DNA from: Caulochytrium protostelioides
Taxonomy: Eukaryota; Chytridiomycota; Caulochytriomycetes; Caulochytriales; Caulochytriaceae
Direction of reading: 5' to 3'
Assembly: GCA_003615045.1 (NCBI GenBank)
Contig: ML014140.1
Location: forward strand, 86,214 to 150,213
DNA length: 64,000 nucleotides
This document shows, piece after piece, positions 26,401-37,798 of this stretch. A program made the translations under genes and the position numbers. Position 1 is the first letter of the stretch. Every line of letters starts with the position of its first letter. The notes beneath the pieces were generated by a model. It saw only the letters and a program-made list of their open reading frames with translations. It was not told the origin of the DNA and made no database searches.

Positions 26401-28051
26401 GAGAACACCGATGGGGACCGTCGACGGCGATATCCCGGAACCGGGATGGTCGATGTCCTGCAGACACCACGATCTTGTGCAAGAGCGCAACCGGTTTGAA
26501 AGGAGAACGCGCGAGCGAGGGGACACAAGCAGGCTCAAGCAAGCACGACGTTCGCGTGGAAATGGGAAGTTCGAGTCGCCTCGAGCATCGCTTGGGCAAG
26601 CGGATGCTTGCATGCGGCGTGCGTTCTGCAGCGGCCATTAGACGATCAGACGATCGTATCGTGACGCATGAGCCATCATCGGCACGGTTTCGAATCAGGG
26701 GAGCTCGTACAATGAAGCAGGCTCATGAGGCATTGTCAAACGAGACGGGTTCGATGGGTAAGTCGTCGTTGGATGTATGTGTTGAAAAGAAGCATCGGCG
26801 ACGAAATTACGACGAGTCATCAAAAAACTGCGTCGCGTGGATGACATTTCTTAGACGCTGGACAATGGGCCCTGACGCCTCTATTCATTCCCGCTTCTGC
26901 TCGAGATACTCAAACTGAAAATGAAAGCAAACATTCGCACGTGTCGCATATGTGTCCGAATGTAGAATGCTGTCGTATCTCATGATTGTCATCCCATCGT
27001 CTCCCGACGCTTGAGAGAAGTGTACGGCGGCTGCAATGCCATCAAGCGGCCCATTATGCGACTCTTCTGATTTAACAACTGCCTCTGTCGAAGCACGTCT
27101 CCTCCATTTCTGTGCACGCTTGTGTATCGCTTGCATGATGTCAAGCTGCGTGCCATCGCTGTACACGAGGCCTACCCACAAGAGCGCCACGGGTGCGATG
27201 ATGGGAAGCGAACGCGGGAACCACCGTCCGCCTGTGGCGCAGCCGTGACTACGCCACTCGCGTCGACGGTGTGGCCTGGTGTTAGCGCGGGCGGCGCTAA
27301 CACGCTGCACGCTGTCCCGCGCGCGCGGCGTCGGCCCCGCCAGCGGATCGTGCGGAGCGCCGGCCTCGCACGCTCGTGGCCCGTGGCGTGGCCGCCTTTC
27401 GCGGGCGCTGGCCCGGTTCGGCGCCTTCGCCATTCTTGCGGCACCTGCGTGGGTCCCGGCGCGTCGGCCATGCTCGGCATACTCGATGGTGCGCGCGCGG
27501 CTTTCGCGCGATGGGTGGTGCCGTTCACGACGCCTGTGTCGACCCGGAGCAGGGAGCGATGCAAGCATGCCGGCGCAAGTCCTACGGGATCGTTGCATCC
27601 CGGTACGGCACGGCACGGCACACTATCGTGTGGCATCATCTCGTCTCGCATCTCAGTGCGTCCTCATTCCCACTCACGCGCACGAAGTGCGCGTAGCACC
27701 GTTTCCGATTGACACCCGCGGCAGAAGGCTATCACTGAGCCGCCACCGGCGCTCCTTTTGTTTCCGCCAGAGCCGGTGCGAAGCACGGCAGACGCGACCC
27801 GCACCAGGCGAGACGCGCTCACGACCTGATCGCCACCTTTCCTTGGCGTGAGCCTCTACGACGATCCGTCCAGCTGACACGGGGTCTTTTGTCAACGCGA
27901 GCGGTGGCCGTCTCCAGGCTGCCACTCCCCCTTGTGACGCCGGCTTGCTGCTGCGCTTCCCGCGCCGGCGGACTCGGGCGTCGACGCGCGTTGCGCTATT
28001 CGGACCGCGGGTATCGCTGGCTGCGGTGCGTCCGAGCGGAGTCGCCATCCC
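23424..28051. other. 4.6-kb gene-free interval
   Basis: No convincing gene. Long open frames exist (for example 24409-25707 on the minus strand), but they are Arg/Ala/Pro-rich, mirrored on the other strand and lack domains. Other contents: two adjacent short hairpins at 23766-23782 and 23794-23806, a TATA-like TTTATATACC near 23922, AT-richer DNA at 25380-25580 and 26640-27130, and an ACGGC pentamer run near 27604-27620. Confidence 0.5.
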
Positions 28052-29869
28052 ATGGACTACCTGAGCCCGGGCCCGCTGGGCCACCCGGGTCTGTCGCAGC
28101 ATACCCCGGGCAGTGCGCCAGGCACGAGCAGCTTGCACGGCCCATCGTCCCATCTACCCGTCTCGCAGCCCCCGTACGCGTATCCGACCCCGCATTCCCA
28201 CCACGCGCATCCCCATACGCATACCCACACGCATACCCAGGCTCTGGGCGACCCCTACCATAGCTACAACATGTATCCGTCGCGCCACCGCTCGGCCGCC
28301 ACGCTCTACCGCGGCGGCACCGCCTCGCCACTCTCGGGCAGCGGTCACGCCGGTCACACCGCAGCCGCGCATCCCTCGCATCGCTCTGGCGCCCACGACG
28401 ACCACCTGTGGCATCCCGCAGCATCCGCGTCGTCGCCGTCGGGCCACCTGTCGGTGGCGCCATCGACCACGGGTCCGCCCGCGTCCGGGTCCGCTGCGGC
28501 AGGACGTCCCGAGCCATACCTCATGAAATCGCTCGGAATGGGGGCCATGCCGCGTCGATCACCGCGCTCCGCGCTCGGCAGCGGCGGTGGCGCGGGTGGC
28601 GGCAGCAGCAGCAGCAGCAGCAGCAGCGCGGCCACGCCGCATCTCTCCAAAGATACCGCGAAGGGCATGGTCACGACGTCTCACGGCAGCGCGATCGGCA
28701 GCGGTCTGGGCGCGTCGGGCGCCTTCGGCTTCGGATCGGGGTCGCGGAGCGCGGCGCCACGTCCAGCGATGGGGTTCTACAACGCCCACGAGGCTGGCGA
28801 CGACCCGGCGGGCGGCAGCGGCGGCGGCGGTGCGTTGACGGGCACGCCGTTCACGAGCGGCGGGATGGGCAGCCGCGAGACGGGCGCGAGCGACCTGCCG
28901 CTGCACGGCGCGTTCGGCGGCTTCGGCGGCCACCCCGCGGCCGTCGCGGCGACGCCGCACCATGCCGCGTATGCGGGCACGTCGCCGGGCGACCCCCACC
29001 GTTCGCCCGCCGCCCACAGCCGGTCGCCGGGCGCCATGACGAGCGACGGCTTCGATTTCATCCCGACCCAGAGCCGCATGAGCGCCGACGCCGAGAACGG
29101 CCGCACCGGCCGCTTTGGCGCCGCGCCGCGGCCGCCGCTCCCTGCCCACACGGCCGCGACTGCCGCGACCGCCACCGCGGTGCCGGCGGCTCCGACATCG
29201 CCGCCATCCCCGGCGCGGTCGACGCCGCTGGCCAACGCGGCCCGCCGCGCCTCGACGCCGCGCGGCGTCCGGCTCTTCCCGGGCCTCTACGCCGACGCCG
29301 CCGGCCAGCGCACACCGTGGCGGCCCCCAGTGGTGCCCTCAGGCGTCCGCTTCGATCCCACGCCCTACGCCGTCTCGGAAATGGCCCAGCCCGCGCGGCG
29401 CGACGGCGCCAACGCCGGCGCCGGCGCCGGCGTTGGCGGTGGCCGCGACGCGCGCGGCGATGGCAATGGCGACGGCGACGACGACGACCCCTTCCGGTCG
29501 ACCGCGGGCCCCGTGCGCCGTACGCCGTCGTACCGCTTGACCGTGGGCCGCGCGCACGCAGGTACCTCGGCGGCGCCGTCCCCGCTCGCGCCGTGGCATC
29601 CCTCGCACCCGTCGCCCTTTAAGGCGCGCTCCAGCGACCGCGGCGCCGCGTCCATAGCGGCGTCGGCGTCGGCGTCATCATCGTCGGCGGCGTCGGCTGC
29701 GCAGGTCGGCCGCGCGCGCTACCGTGCGCTCTCGACGTCGCGGCGTCCCCGGGGCCAGCTTCCGCCGCAGACGACCGGCCGCGATGTGCCGGACGACGCG
29801 CTGATTCGTGTGGCGCCGCGGCCCTGGTGGCGCCGCCTGCGCGAGTCGTTGTGGCGCGTCTACAGCTGA
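28052..29869 (+). CDS. Uncharacterised low-complexity protein
   Basis: A 605-residue predicted protein that I do not recognise. The N-terminal third is Ser/His/Pro-rich with an alternating His-Thr run (about residues 55-62). The middle has Gly/Ser tracts, including a 10-Ser run from AGC repeats. The best-ordered segments are GFDFIPTQSRMS, RGVRLFPGLYADAAGQRTPW and VVPSGVRFDPTPYAVSEMAQ (about 400-450). The C-terminus is basic and aromatic (RPWWRRLRESLWRVYS). No signal peptide or transmembrane helix is obvious. It is kept as a gene because one strand stays open for 1.8 kb with motif-like non-repetitive islands and it lies tail-to-tail with the next gene, 75 bp apart. A nuclear or cytoskeletal scaffold role would be speculation. 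Confidence 0.6.
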   Translation: MDYLSPGPLGHPGLSQHTPGSAPGTSSLHGPSSHLPVSQPPYAYPTPHSHHAHPHTHTHTHTQALGDPYHSYNMYPSRHRSAATLYRGGTASPLSGSGHAGHTAAAHPSHRSGAHDDHLWHPAASASSPSGHLSVAPSTTGPPASGSAAAGRPEPYLMKSLGMGAMPRRSPRSALGSGGGAGGGSSSSSSSSAATPHLSKDTAKGMVTTSHGSAIGSGLGASGAFGFGSGSRSAAPRPAMGFYNAHEAGDDPAGGSGGGGALTGTPFTSGGMGSRETGASDLPLHGAFGGFGGHPAAVAATPHHAAYAGTSPGDPHRSPAAHSRSPGAMTSDGFDFIPTQSRMSADAENGRTGRFGAAPRPPLPAHTAATAATATAVPAAPTSPPSPARSTPLANAARRASTPRGVRLFPGLYADAAGQRTPWRPPVVPSGVRFDPTPYAVSEMAQPARRDGANAGAGAGVGGGRDARGDGNGDGDDDDPFRSTAGPVRRTPSYRLTVGRAHAGTSAAPSPLAPWHPSHPSPFKARSSDRGAASIAASASASSSSAASAAQVGRARYRALSTSRRPRGQLPPQTTGRDVPDDALIRVAPRPWWRRLRESLWRVYS

Positions 29870-29944
29870 TCCATGTATACTAAAAGAAGAGCACATGGAT
29901 GAGAATGGCCGGCAGGGCCTCGGGTGGGCGGGATCCGTCTGCCT

Positions 29945-31066
29945 TCACGCCGTCGGCACCGCGTGGCCAGCGGGCGGGGGCGCGGCCGCCGAGGCGGGTT
30001 GTGGCGGGGGCACGGCCTTGCCGTGGCGGACGGCGACGACGCTGCCGATGTCGACGTTGCGGATGGGGTCGAAGGTGTTGCTGCGCAGGAAGCTCTGCGC
30101 GGCGCGGTCCGAGAGCGCGACGGCGCGCGTCCGGTCGGCGGCCGCGAGCTGCTGGCCGGCGGGCGAGGCGAGATACTCGCCGGTCAGCACGTTGTAGGCG
30201 ACCGAGGACGCGCCCTTCTGGTGCGTGCGCTGAAGGTGCTGCGCGCGACGGTGGCTGCGCTCGTCGGCTTGCTGCGCGCGCTGGTGCCGCGCGGCCTCCA
30301 TCTGCCGGCGCTGCTCGGCCACAAACGCGATCGCGCTGTTGTGGCGCACGGCTGACGGGTTCGGCACGTGCGCGACCGCCATGGCCGCGGTGCTGGTCAT
30401 GGCGCCGTCCGCTGGCACGAACGGATGCGGCGTCGTCGGCCACACCGGCCACGCGAGCGTCAGCGGACCCGTGCGTTCCGGCAGATGGTGCGGGTACCCA
30501 GGCGGTTGGCGTGCAAGTAATGCAGAGGATGAGTATCCAGGATGGCGAACGTGGCGCGGTGGCCGCAGCGGGGAGGGCGTCGGCGTTGTTGTCGCCGAGA
30601 CGGCGGCGCCAGCGGCCGCAGCGGTCTCGCTCGCGGAAGCGGCGGCGGTGGCCGCCATGACGCCGCCACCACCACCACCACCACCACCACCACCACCGCC
30701 GCTGCTACGATACGATACCGTCGCGGGCGGATGGGAGAAGCCGACGAGGCCCGAGCGGCCGCCGGCGTCCGGCATGTCCGGCGACGTGGCCGCGAGCGCG
30801 TTCGCCGGGTGGAGCACATAGGACAGCCCCGGGAACGTGCGACGCCCGCGCCGCAGGATCTTGCTGGAGGCCGGCGTCGGCGGCAGGAGCGGGAGGCGTG
30901 CGAGGCTGCTGCCGCTCGCGGGCCGCGGCACGCCGGCCGGGCCGCTCGCGCCGCTTGGAAGGCGGTCCGCGGACACAGAGGGAAGCAGCTTACCCGGTGT
31001 GGAGGAGGCGATCGCGCCAAAATACCGCGCGGGGTCGCTCTGGTTGCGCCCCGAGTTGTAGATCAT
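29945..31066 (-). CDS. Uncharacterised protein with conserved-looking C-terminal helix
   Basis: A 373-residue predicted protein starting MIYNSGRNQSDPARYFG at the first ATG in the frame; the frame stays open upstream to 31378 but without another ATG. The middle is Ala/Ser/Thr/Pro-rich with a Gly run encoded by a CCA/CCG repeat on the plus strand (about 30669-30702). The C-terminal ~120 residues look ordered: a charged helix (VAEQRRQMEAARHQRAQQAD), then VAYNVLTGEYL, then SFLRSNTFDPIRNVD. The YNxLTGEY and NxFDPI pattern resembles short repeats in some flagellar and basal-body proteins, but this is a weak impression. Function unknown. Confidence 0.55.
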   Translation of the reverse strand: MIYNSGRNQSDPARYFGAIASSTPGKLLPSVSADRLPSGASGPAGVPRPASGSSLARLPLLPPTPASSKILRRGRRTFPGLSYVLHPANALAATSPDMPDAGGRSGLVGFSHPPATVSYRSSGGGGGGGGGGGGGVMAATAAASASETAAAAGAAVSATTTPTPSPLRPPRHVRHPGYSSSALLARQPPGYPHHLPERTGPLTLAWPVWPTTPHPFVPADGAMTSTAAMAVAHVPNPSAVRHNSAIAFVAEQRRQMEAARHQRAQQADERSHRRAQHLQRTHQKGASSVAYNVLTGEYLASPAGQQLAAADRTRAVALSDRAAQSFLRSNTFDPIRNVDIGSVVAVRHGKAVPPPQPASAAAPPPAGHAVPTA

Positions 31067-34000
31067 GATGGCGGCGGCGGCGGCGCCGGGGTAGCGCTCG
31101 AGATGGGCGGTCCACGTGAATGGCCGGTAGCCAAGAAAGGGGGAAGGAAGGGGAGGGCGATCGCAGGCAGAGCCGTCGGTGCGTCCGGGATGCTCGCCGC
31201 GGAGAATGGGAGATGGAAGCGCGAGGAAGACGGCACCCTCGAGCCTGAGGATGACCGGACAGGTGTTCACGACCCGCAGAAAGAAACAGGCCGCGCTGAT
31301 GGGACAGGGTGCTTGAAGCGGGGCCCCGGATGAGGAAGACCAGAACCGGATGGGCAGCAGGCCAGGAGCGATCGGCAAGAAGGAAGAAGGGAAGGAGCGG
31401 CGAGCACGTGGCGCAAGGATGCCTCGCGCGCCACGGGTTCGTGGCGCTACGTGAAGGGGTCGTCGACAGACGGGGTCGTCGGATCGGTCCGTCGCGAGCT
31501 GTCGGTAGCGGCGTGCGAGTCCAGGAACTCGCTCGCGTCGGAAAGCGACTACACACGGGTGCCGGCGTCGGAGTCGGCGTCGGAGTCGGAGTCGGCGTCG
31601 GAGTCGGAGTCGGAGTCGGAGTCGGAGTCGGAGTCGGAGTCGGAACTCGGCAAGCCGGAATCAGGTCACGGAGGCGGCGGGCGCACACCAGGGATCGCCA
31701 GGGATCGGAGGTACAATCAAGCAGCGCTTGTCCCACACACGACCGCAGACCGACGTCACAACCCTCCGCCGCATAGAGGGAATGGAGGACGGATGGGTGA
31801 GTCGGCGAATCGGCGAATCGGCGTATCGGCGGCTCAGGCGGCGCGGTGATCACTCGTCAGCGCAGCCGGGATCGGGCCATCCAAAGCCGGAATCGACGAA
31901 GGATGGGCGTCATGCGCGGCAGGTGGCGCGTGGCGGCAGAACGTTGTCAGGCTGCCTTTTTTTTTCGCCCGCCGAACGACTGCGGAAGTATGGCAGTATG
32001 GAACGCATCCGAAGGGAGGCATTCCCCGGGACCAGGAGGCGCGCCGAAAGGATCAAACGCCTCGCGGCGCTGCGGCCGATGCCCTGAAAAAACGCCACCG
32101 ACGCGGCGATCGTTCGAGGCGAAGTCTCCGGCAGCCGGTGGGAAGTGCGGAGCCGGAGCAATGCTGGCAAGACGGCCGTCACGCGGTCACGCGGTGATGG
32201 GGGAATGGACGAGGCCAGCGCATCCGCCAGCCATCAGCGACGACGACGCGACACGGTGAATGCGGGCGGGCAGCGCCAGCGGTCTCGACGACCGCCGCTG
32301 CGCATTTCGCATCCACGGGCCAGCAACGACGATGGCGCGACGCCCTCGCATGCTCCCTCGACGGCCGCCGTTCATCCATCTATTCGGCATCCGTCCGGTG
32401 TGAATAGGCCTGCCCTGCTGGAACGTCAGACCGCTACGGCCGGTCAGGCGATCCCCATCGCTCGTCGATGTCCTATGGTCCAGGGCCGGCGACCAGCCGC
32501 CAGCAGCCATCGGCCCTTGGCCCCGTGGGCGAGGAGCCCTGCGTCTCCCTCGTGAACCGCGGATGGCCTGTGGATCTGGCCGCTCGCAGCCGGTTTGGCG
32601 GTGAGGGTGTCGAACCCCTTGCGCAGCGTGTCCTCGGGCAGCGCGATTTTCTCCCATGCCCATGCCCATGCCCATACCGGAGAGAGTGACAGGGAGGGGT
32701 TTGCTTGGTTGCGCACTCCGTGGCCGTGGCAGGAACGACGTCCGATGCGGTGGATTTCTGATGTTTAGTTTCTTGGGGCTGTCGCTCTTCCGAAGGGCTT
32801 CTCGATGTTTCTCACCTTTGCCTGTTGGGTCTGAGGCCCCGCTGCCGCGGCTCGACGGTGATGAGCGGCGCCCTTTCTTTTACGACGATCGGCCCGCTGC
32901 CGCCCCCTCGATCGCGCCGCGCTCACCCGGGGTGAGGACGGAGCCGGCATGTGCCTACGCCAGCGTCGCGTCAGATACCGATAGCGCGCTGGGGATGGTG
33001 CTGCGGCCGCGTTCGCGGCATCGGCCACCGTGATCAATCCATGCGAGAGACGCGGATGACGTCGTTGCCATCCGCATGGTCGTGCCACTGATCTCCAGCA
33101 TGCTTTGGCGATCGACGCCTCCTGCTGGGTTCTCGCGGTCGCTGGCCAGGTGACAACGACCAAGACAGAATGCATGCCCGAGCTTGCCTTCATGTCATTG
33201 TCTTGTCCCTGACGGCGGGATGGGCAGGCATGGGTCTGGCCTTGCGCGGCGCCGGGCAGCCTGGCCTGGCGCCTTGCGCCTCGCGACTGCGCAGATCAAA
33301 CGCGCTACGCATGGAATCATCGATGGCACGTGGGCAGGAAAAGGGAAAGCGGTGGGCTGATCGAGCGGCGAGGGCCGGCGGCACGGGCGGGCACGTTGCT
33401 CAGCCGCAACGCGCTCGCCCGGGCCACGGCACGCCGCGGCACACCACCCGGCGGCGAGCCGTGGCCCAGCGCCCAGGATCGGTGTCCGCGGTGTCCGCGG
33501 CATCGGCGTCTGCCGACGAGCGACGGCGCGGCGATCGGCTGTCTTAGCCGGAGGATCGGCTGGGCGCGGCGGCACCGGCCGCCGTCCACGCTCCGGACCG
33601 CGTGCATGGGGCTCGCGCGAAGGCCACGCGGCGTCCTCCTCTTGCGGCGACGGCGGCGGGATCCGCGGCACCGCTGGGGTATGGCCAGGGAAGCCGCTTG
33701 AGACGACGCGCTGAGCGGCAGTTGGCGCGACGGTTCCGCACGCGACGAAAAAAAAAAAAAAGGAACCCGCACGGCGCCGTCGTTCGCATCGAGTGGGATC
33801 CTGGGCACGGCATCCCTGATCGACGGTTGTCTTGCACGCCCACGAAGGCGCCGTTCCTCGTTTTTTGTCTTTCCGCTCGTCCGATCCTCATACCGCGCAT
33901 GATCCCTCGACGCCGACGCAGTCCGCGATTTCCTTGATCGAACCGGCCGACACGACGCGGCGTCCGACACCCTGATCCGACGACGACGACCACGGCGGCG

Positions 34001-34236
34001 ACGACGCAAGCTGATCCAAGGCCGCGTGTGGTGAGATCCGCTTTGTCGCCCGTTGCCACGGACGGCCGCCGAAGGCGTTCGCCCGCCGTGCCGGCCACGT
34101 CCACGTGAAGCACGCGTCCCGCGGCTGTCCGGTGAACCTCCCCGTTGCCCCTGACTCCTCCGGCAACGACCCGGCCAGCGGGTGCCTGGCTGTTCCCCCG
34201 CTGCCGATCGAGCCCTGACGCTTCCGACGCGACGCG
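31067..34236. other. Intergenic DNA upstream of the first MAPK gene
   Basis: No gene recognised. Contains a GGAGTC hexamer array (31564-31643), GGCGAATC octamers (about 31803-31835), CCCATG hexamers (about 32654-32676), a T-run at 31958-31967 and an A-run at 33748-33761. A minus-strand frame at 32444-32716 has a short protein-like stretch but no support. Confidence 0.5.
31564..31643. repeat. Hexanucleotide array GGAGTC/GGCGTC
   Basis: About 13 units of a 6-bp repeat, mixing GGCGTC and GGAGTC at the left end and becoming pure GGAGTC to the right. Non-coding. Confidence 0.88.
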
Positions 34237-35794
34237 ATGTCCTCATCGTCCGCGCGCCCTGCGGCGCCCTCCATGCAGTTCCCGACACTCATCGACCAGA
34301 AGTACCGGCTGATCCGGGAGCTCGGGCAGGGCGCGTACGGCGTCGTCTGCGCGGCACGCAATACCGAAACCGGCCAGGAGGTCGCGATCAAAAAGGTCAC
34401 GAAGGTCTTCGAGAAGGCTATTCTGGCCAAGCGCGCCTTGCGCGAGCTGAAGCTCCTCAGGCATTTCCACGGCCACGAGAATGTAAGAATGGCACCGGGC
34501 GCGTTTCCGAAGCCACGGCGACCCCCCGAGGGGGGTGCTGGAAACGCGCGGGATCCGTCTTTCCTCATGTCGACGTAGTCGATGCGATGGAACCCTGCGA
34601 CTCACGTGTTTGCTTGCTTGCTTGCTTGCTTGTTTGCTCATCATTGCTTGCGCATCGTTCCCTCAGATCATTGCCATTCTCGATATGGAAATCGCGGATG
34701 CCAACGAATTTAATGAGATCTACTTGGTGCAGGAGCTCATGGAAGCCGACTTGCACCAGATCATTCGGTCCGAGCAGCCGCTGACGGACGCGCACTTCCA
34801 GTACTTCATTTACCAGATCTGTCGTGGCCTCAAGTATATCCACTCCGCCCAGGTGCTCCACCGCGACCTGAAGCCGGGCAACCTGCTCGTCAATGCGGAC
34901 TGCGAGCTCAAGATCTGTGACTTTGGACTCGCCCGCGGCTTCTCGGCCCAGCCCGACAGCCATGCCGGGTTCATGACCGAGTATGTCGCCACGCGGTGGT
35001 ACCGCGCGCCCGAGATCATGCTGTCGTTCCGCTCGTACACGAAAGCCATCGACATGTGGTCCATCGGCTGCATCTTCGCGGAGCTGCTCGGCGGCAAGCC
35101 GCTGTTCAAGGGCCGCGACTACGTGGACCAGCTGAACCAGATCCTGGCGGTGCTCGGCACGCCGGACGACGAGACCCTGCGCCGTGTCGGGTCCGAGCGC
35201 GCGCAGCTGTACATCCGGAGCCTGCCGCCGTCGCCGAAAGTCGCGTTCGCGACCATGTTCCCGCGCGCGCCGCCGCTCGCCATCGACCTGCTGGAGAAGC
35301 TGCTGCAGTTCGATCCGGCCGCCCGCATCACCGTCGAGGAAGCCCTCGCCCACCCCTACCTGGAAGCCTACCACGACGTCGACGACGAGCCCTCGCACCC
35401 GCGGCCCTTCGACTTCTCCTTCGAGTCCCTCGAGACGCTGGATGAGATGCGGCAGATGATCGCGCACGAGGTCATGCAGTACAAGGCGCAGCAGGTCGCC
35501 GGCGGCGCGACACCGGGCGCCGGCGTCGGCGAGGCGGCCGCCGCCGCCGCGACGACCGCTCCCGCCGCGACGGCAGCGGCCGCAGCGACATCGCCGGATC
35601 CGCTCGGCGAGGCGGCGGCGGCCGTGGGCGCGAACGCGTCTGGCGCCACGGGCAGCAATGCGCCCATGCACGCGCGGCCGCAGCAGCCGCTGGCCGGCCC
35701 GACGCGCGACCAGATCCCCGATGTCCCGCGCGACGACGCCGACGAGCACGGCGTCATGGACATTGACGAGGAGCTCCGCATGCGCGAGCAATAA
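34237..35794 (+). CDS. SLT2: Slt2/Mpk1-type MAP kinase, first tandem copy
   Basis: A 457-residue MAP kinase of the cell-wall-integrity (Slt2/ERK-type) family. Exon 1 is 34237-34482 (82 codons); exon 2 is 34667-35794. Motifs: glycine loop GQGAYG (30-35), catalytic Lys52 in [13 protein letters not shown] with Asp149, DFG at 167-169, and activation motif TEY (186-188) followed by [11 protein letters not shown] phrase shared with fungal Slt2 is [19 protein letters not shown]. The C-terminal ~95 residues are an Ala/Gly-rich tail ending in [14 protein letters not shown], unlike the second copy. In the Slt2 pathway the enzyme is activated by a MAPKK on TEY and signals cell-wall stress to the nucleus. 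A close paralogue follows 2 kb downstream on the same strand. Confidence 0.95.
34483..34666 (+). other. Intron of the first MAPK gene
   Basis: Donor GTAAGA after GAGAAT and acceptor CCCTCAG before ATCATTGCC. It is phase 0, between HEN and IIAIL, and contains a CTTG tetramer run (about 34616-34633) just upstream of the acceptor. Confidence 0.92.
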
Positions 35795-36805
35795 GATTTA
35801 TAGCCCTTTCCCTCTTGCTGTTGATTCTGATTTCGATCGTGATCGTGGTCGTGTGTAAAGCGAACCCCTCGAGCCGAAACGCGCGGAAGCGAGGTATGAA
35901 CCGCGGGCTCGACACATGGTTGATGGGATGTGGATGCGAACTTGGGAGCAAACACCGCGAGAAGTCAACCTACTCTGACAGAGGGTCGACCTGGTGTTTC
36001 AGACCTCGTCATAGCGTGGTCTGACGAGACGACTATGTGAAACAGATGCCGCCGGATGCCATCATCATCTAGCCATCGTTTGATGAGAGGGAAGATCGTG
36101 TGGGTCTGAGCCTCTGCTATGGGCGAGGTGGGCGATTGTGATCGCACCGGCGTCTCGCCACCGTGGCACCGCCACGACCGTTTCTCGTCATAACGCTTCT
36201 TCCCGTTCGATGCGTTCGATTGGCCTGATTCAGGCTGCCTGATTCGTGACTCACGGCGCATGCCGAATGCCGACAGCGGCCGCAGGAGAACGCGGCCTGC
36301 GGCTCCATTCACCGGCGGTGGCCCGCGCGTCGGCGATCCCTGTCGTCGCCCGTCGCCACGCCCTCTCGTGTGGTCGTCGCTTGGTTCGAGCGCCAGGCGG
36401 CGAGCGTCCGGCGGCGGCGGCGGCGGCGGTCCGGCGAGGCGCCTCTCGTGCACCCGCCGCGCCGATCCTGCCGAGGCGGTCGGCCGAACCGTGGTGAATC
36501 GCTCGCGACCGCCGCATCGCTCACCGCCATCGCGTGCGCTTCGTGCCATGAATCTCCGCGAGGCACGCGCGTCCGCGTCCGCGTGCGGTGATCGCTCGCC
36601 GACGGGCTGGCGCCGGTCCATGCCACCTAGCCAGCCGGGGGACGAACGCCGCCCGGCGATGGGGCGCCTCTCACCCGCCGCCCGCGACGGCCGCCGCCGC
36701 CGCCGCTCATCGTGGGCGCGCGCCGTGGTGTTGGACGCCCGAAGGCGGCCGCGATGTTGCCCGCGGCCTCCGCGGTCGGCCCGCGTCCTTTGCGTTGGAT
36801 CCCTT

Positions 36806-36871
36806 CGGCATCGGCATCGGCATCGGCATCGGCATCGGCATCGGCATCGGCATCGGCATCGGCATCGGCAT
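36806..36871. repeat. Hexanucleotide array CGGCAT, eleven units
   Basis: Eleven near-perfect CGGCAT copies, followed by degenerate CGGCATC/CCGGCAGC variants up to about 36915. Non-coding. Confidence 0.92.
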
Positions 36872-37642
36872 CCGGCATCCGCATCCGGCAGCGGCATCCG
36901 GCATCCGGCAGCGGCGGCCAGGCCAGGCCAGAATTGGCGAGCACGACAGGTGACGGAGGACCCTCCCGCGGCATCCACGGGTCGGGATCTCGGCGGCGTG
37001 CGGCCGCACGCGACGGCGCGGGTCGGCCGGCAGACCCCACTCCGGTGCCGCCGCCGGCATACCGCCGCGCGAGCCCCTTCCTGGCGGGATCGGATCGGAG
37101 GCGGCGGCCGCCCGCGGCGCACGGCGTTCTGGAAGGCACGCTCCCGCCGTCGGCGAGCCATGGCCGTGGCGCCGCGTCGCGCTGCGTGCCGCGTGGGCCC
37201 GGGTGGCCACCCCGTGGCGAACGACGCGGCGGCACACGGTGGGCGGCCCGAAAGCGACCCTGCGAGGCGTCCACGTCGCGATGGCCGTGGGCGACGCCCA
37301 ACGGCGACCGGGCCTGCCAGCGAACGGAGGCGACGGCGACGGGAGGATCGGCGCCTGCCGCCGCGGCGCTCCCGAGGAGGCCGCGTGATCACGCATGGCG
37401 AACCGAGGCGACGGCCGCGGCATGGCCGTCCAAGATCTGCTTCTCGCACGTCTTCAAGAACCGAACATCCCAGCACCAGCTCGTTTCCCGGTTCCTCTTG
37501 ACCCCTGTTGCCATTCGGGGTGCCGGCCAACCCGATTCCCGATCGTCGTCTCGCCGATCCTGCTGCGCGGTCCATGCTCTTTTGCCGTGCTCATTGGATC
37601 CCTCGCCGCCACCGTTCTACCGTTCTCCCACTCTCGGACTCC

Positions 37643-37690
37643 GCTGATTCGCTGATTCGCTGATTCGCTGATTCGCTGATTCGCTGATTC
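37643..37690. repeat. Octanucleotide array GCTGATTC, six units
   Basis: Six perfect head-to-tail copies ending 108 bp before the ATG of the second MAPK gene, so probably within its promoter or 5' UTR. Confidence 0.92.
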
Positions 37691-37798
37691 GCTTCGCTGC
37701 AGCGCTGGTCGACCCCGCCCACCGCGGCCGATCCTTCCATTGTTTTCCCGGCAGTTCCCGCTGTCGTACCCTGCGACCACCTCTGTCTGGCCGCCATC

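Larger units (their letters stand above)
35795..37798. other. Intergenic DNA between the two MAPK genes
   Basis: A 2-kb spacer without a recognisable gene. Both strands carry long GC-driven frames (36260-37501 plus, 35965-37575 minus) with no domains. It includes the CGGCAT array (36806-36871) and an octamer array (37643-37690) close to the second MAPK start. Confidence 0.55.

Noticed and set aside
32600-32680. tRNA-like B-box on the minus strand (GGGTTCGACACC); similar hints at about 26569 and 54662
   Set aside because: T-arm stems do not pair properly and no matching acceptor stem or A-box was found. No tRNA or 5S rRNA gene could be supported anywhere in the window.
32444-32716. Possible small exon with a protein-like stretch (EKIALPEDTLRKGFDTL)
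   Set aside because: Only about 20 plausible residues, flanked by a CCCATG repeat and random-looking sequence; no splice partners found.
35965-37575. 536-codon minus-strand frame and 413-codon plus-strand frame between the MAPK genes
   Set aside because: Low-complexity Arg-rich translations through the CGGCAT array; no motif; best explained as GC-driven open frames.
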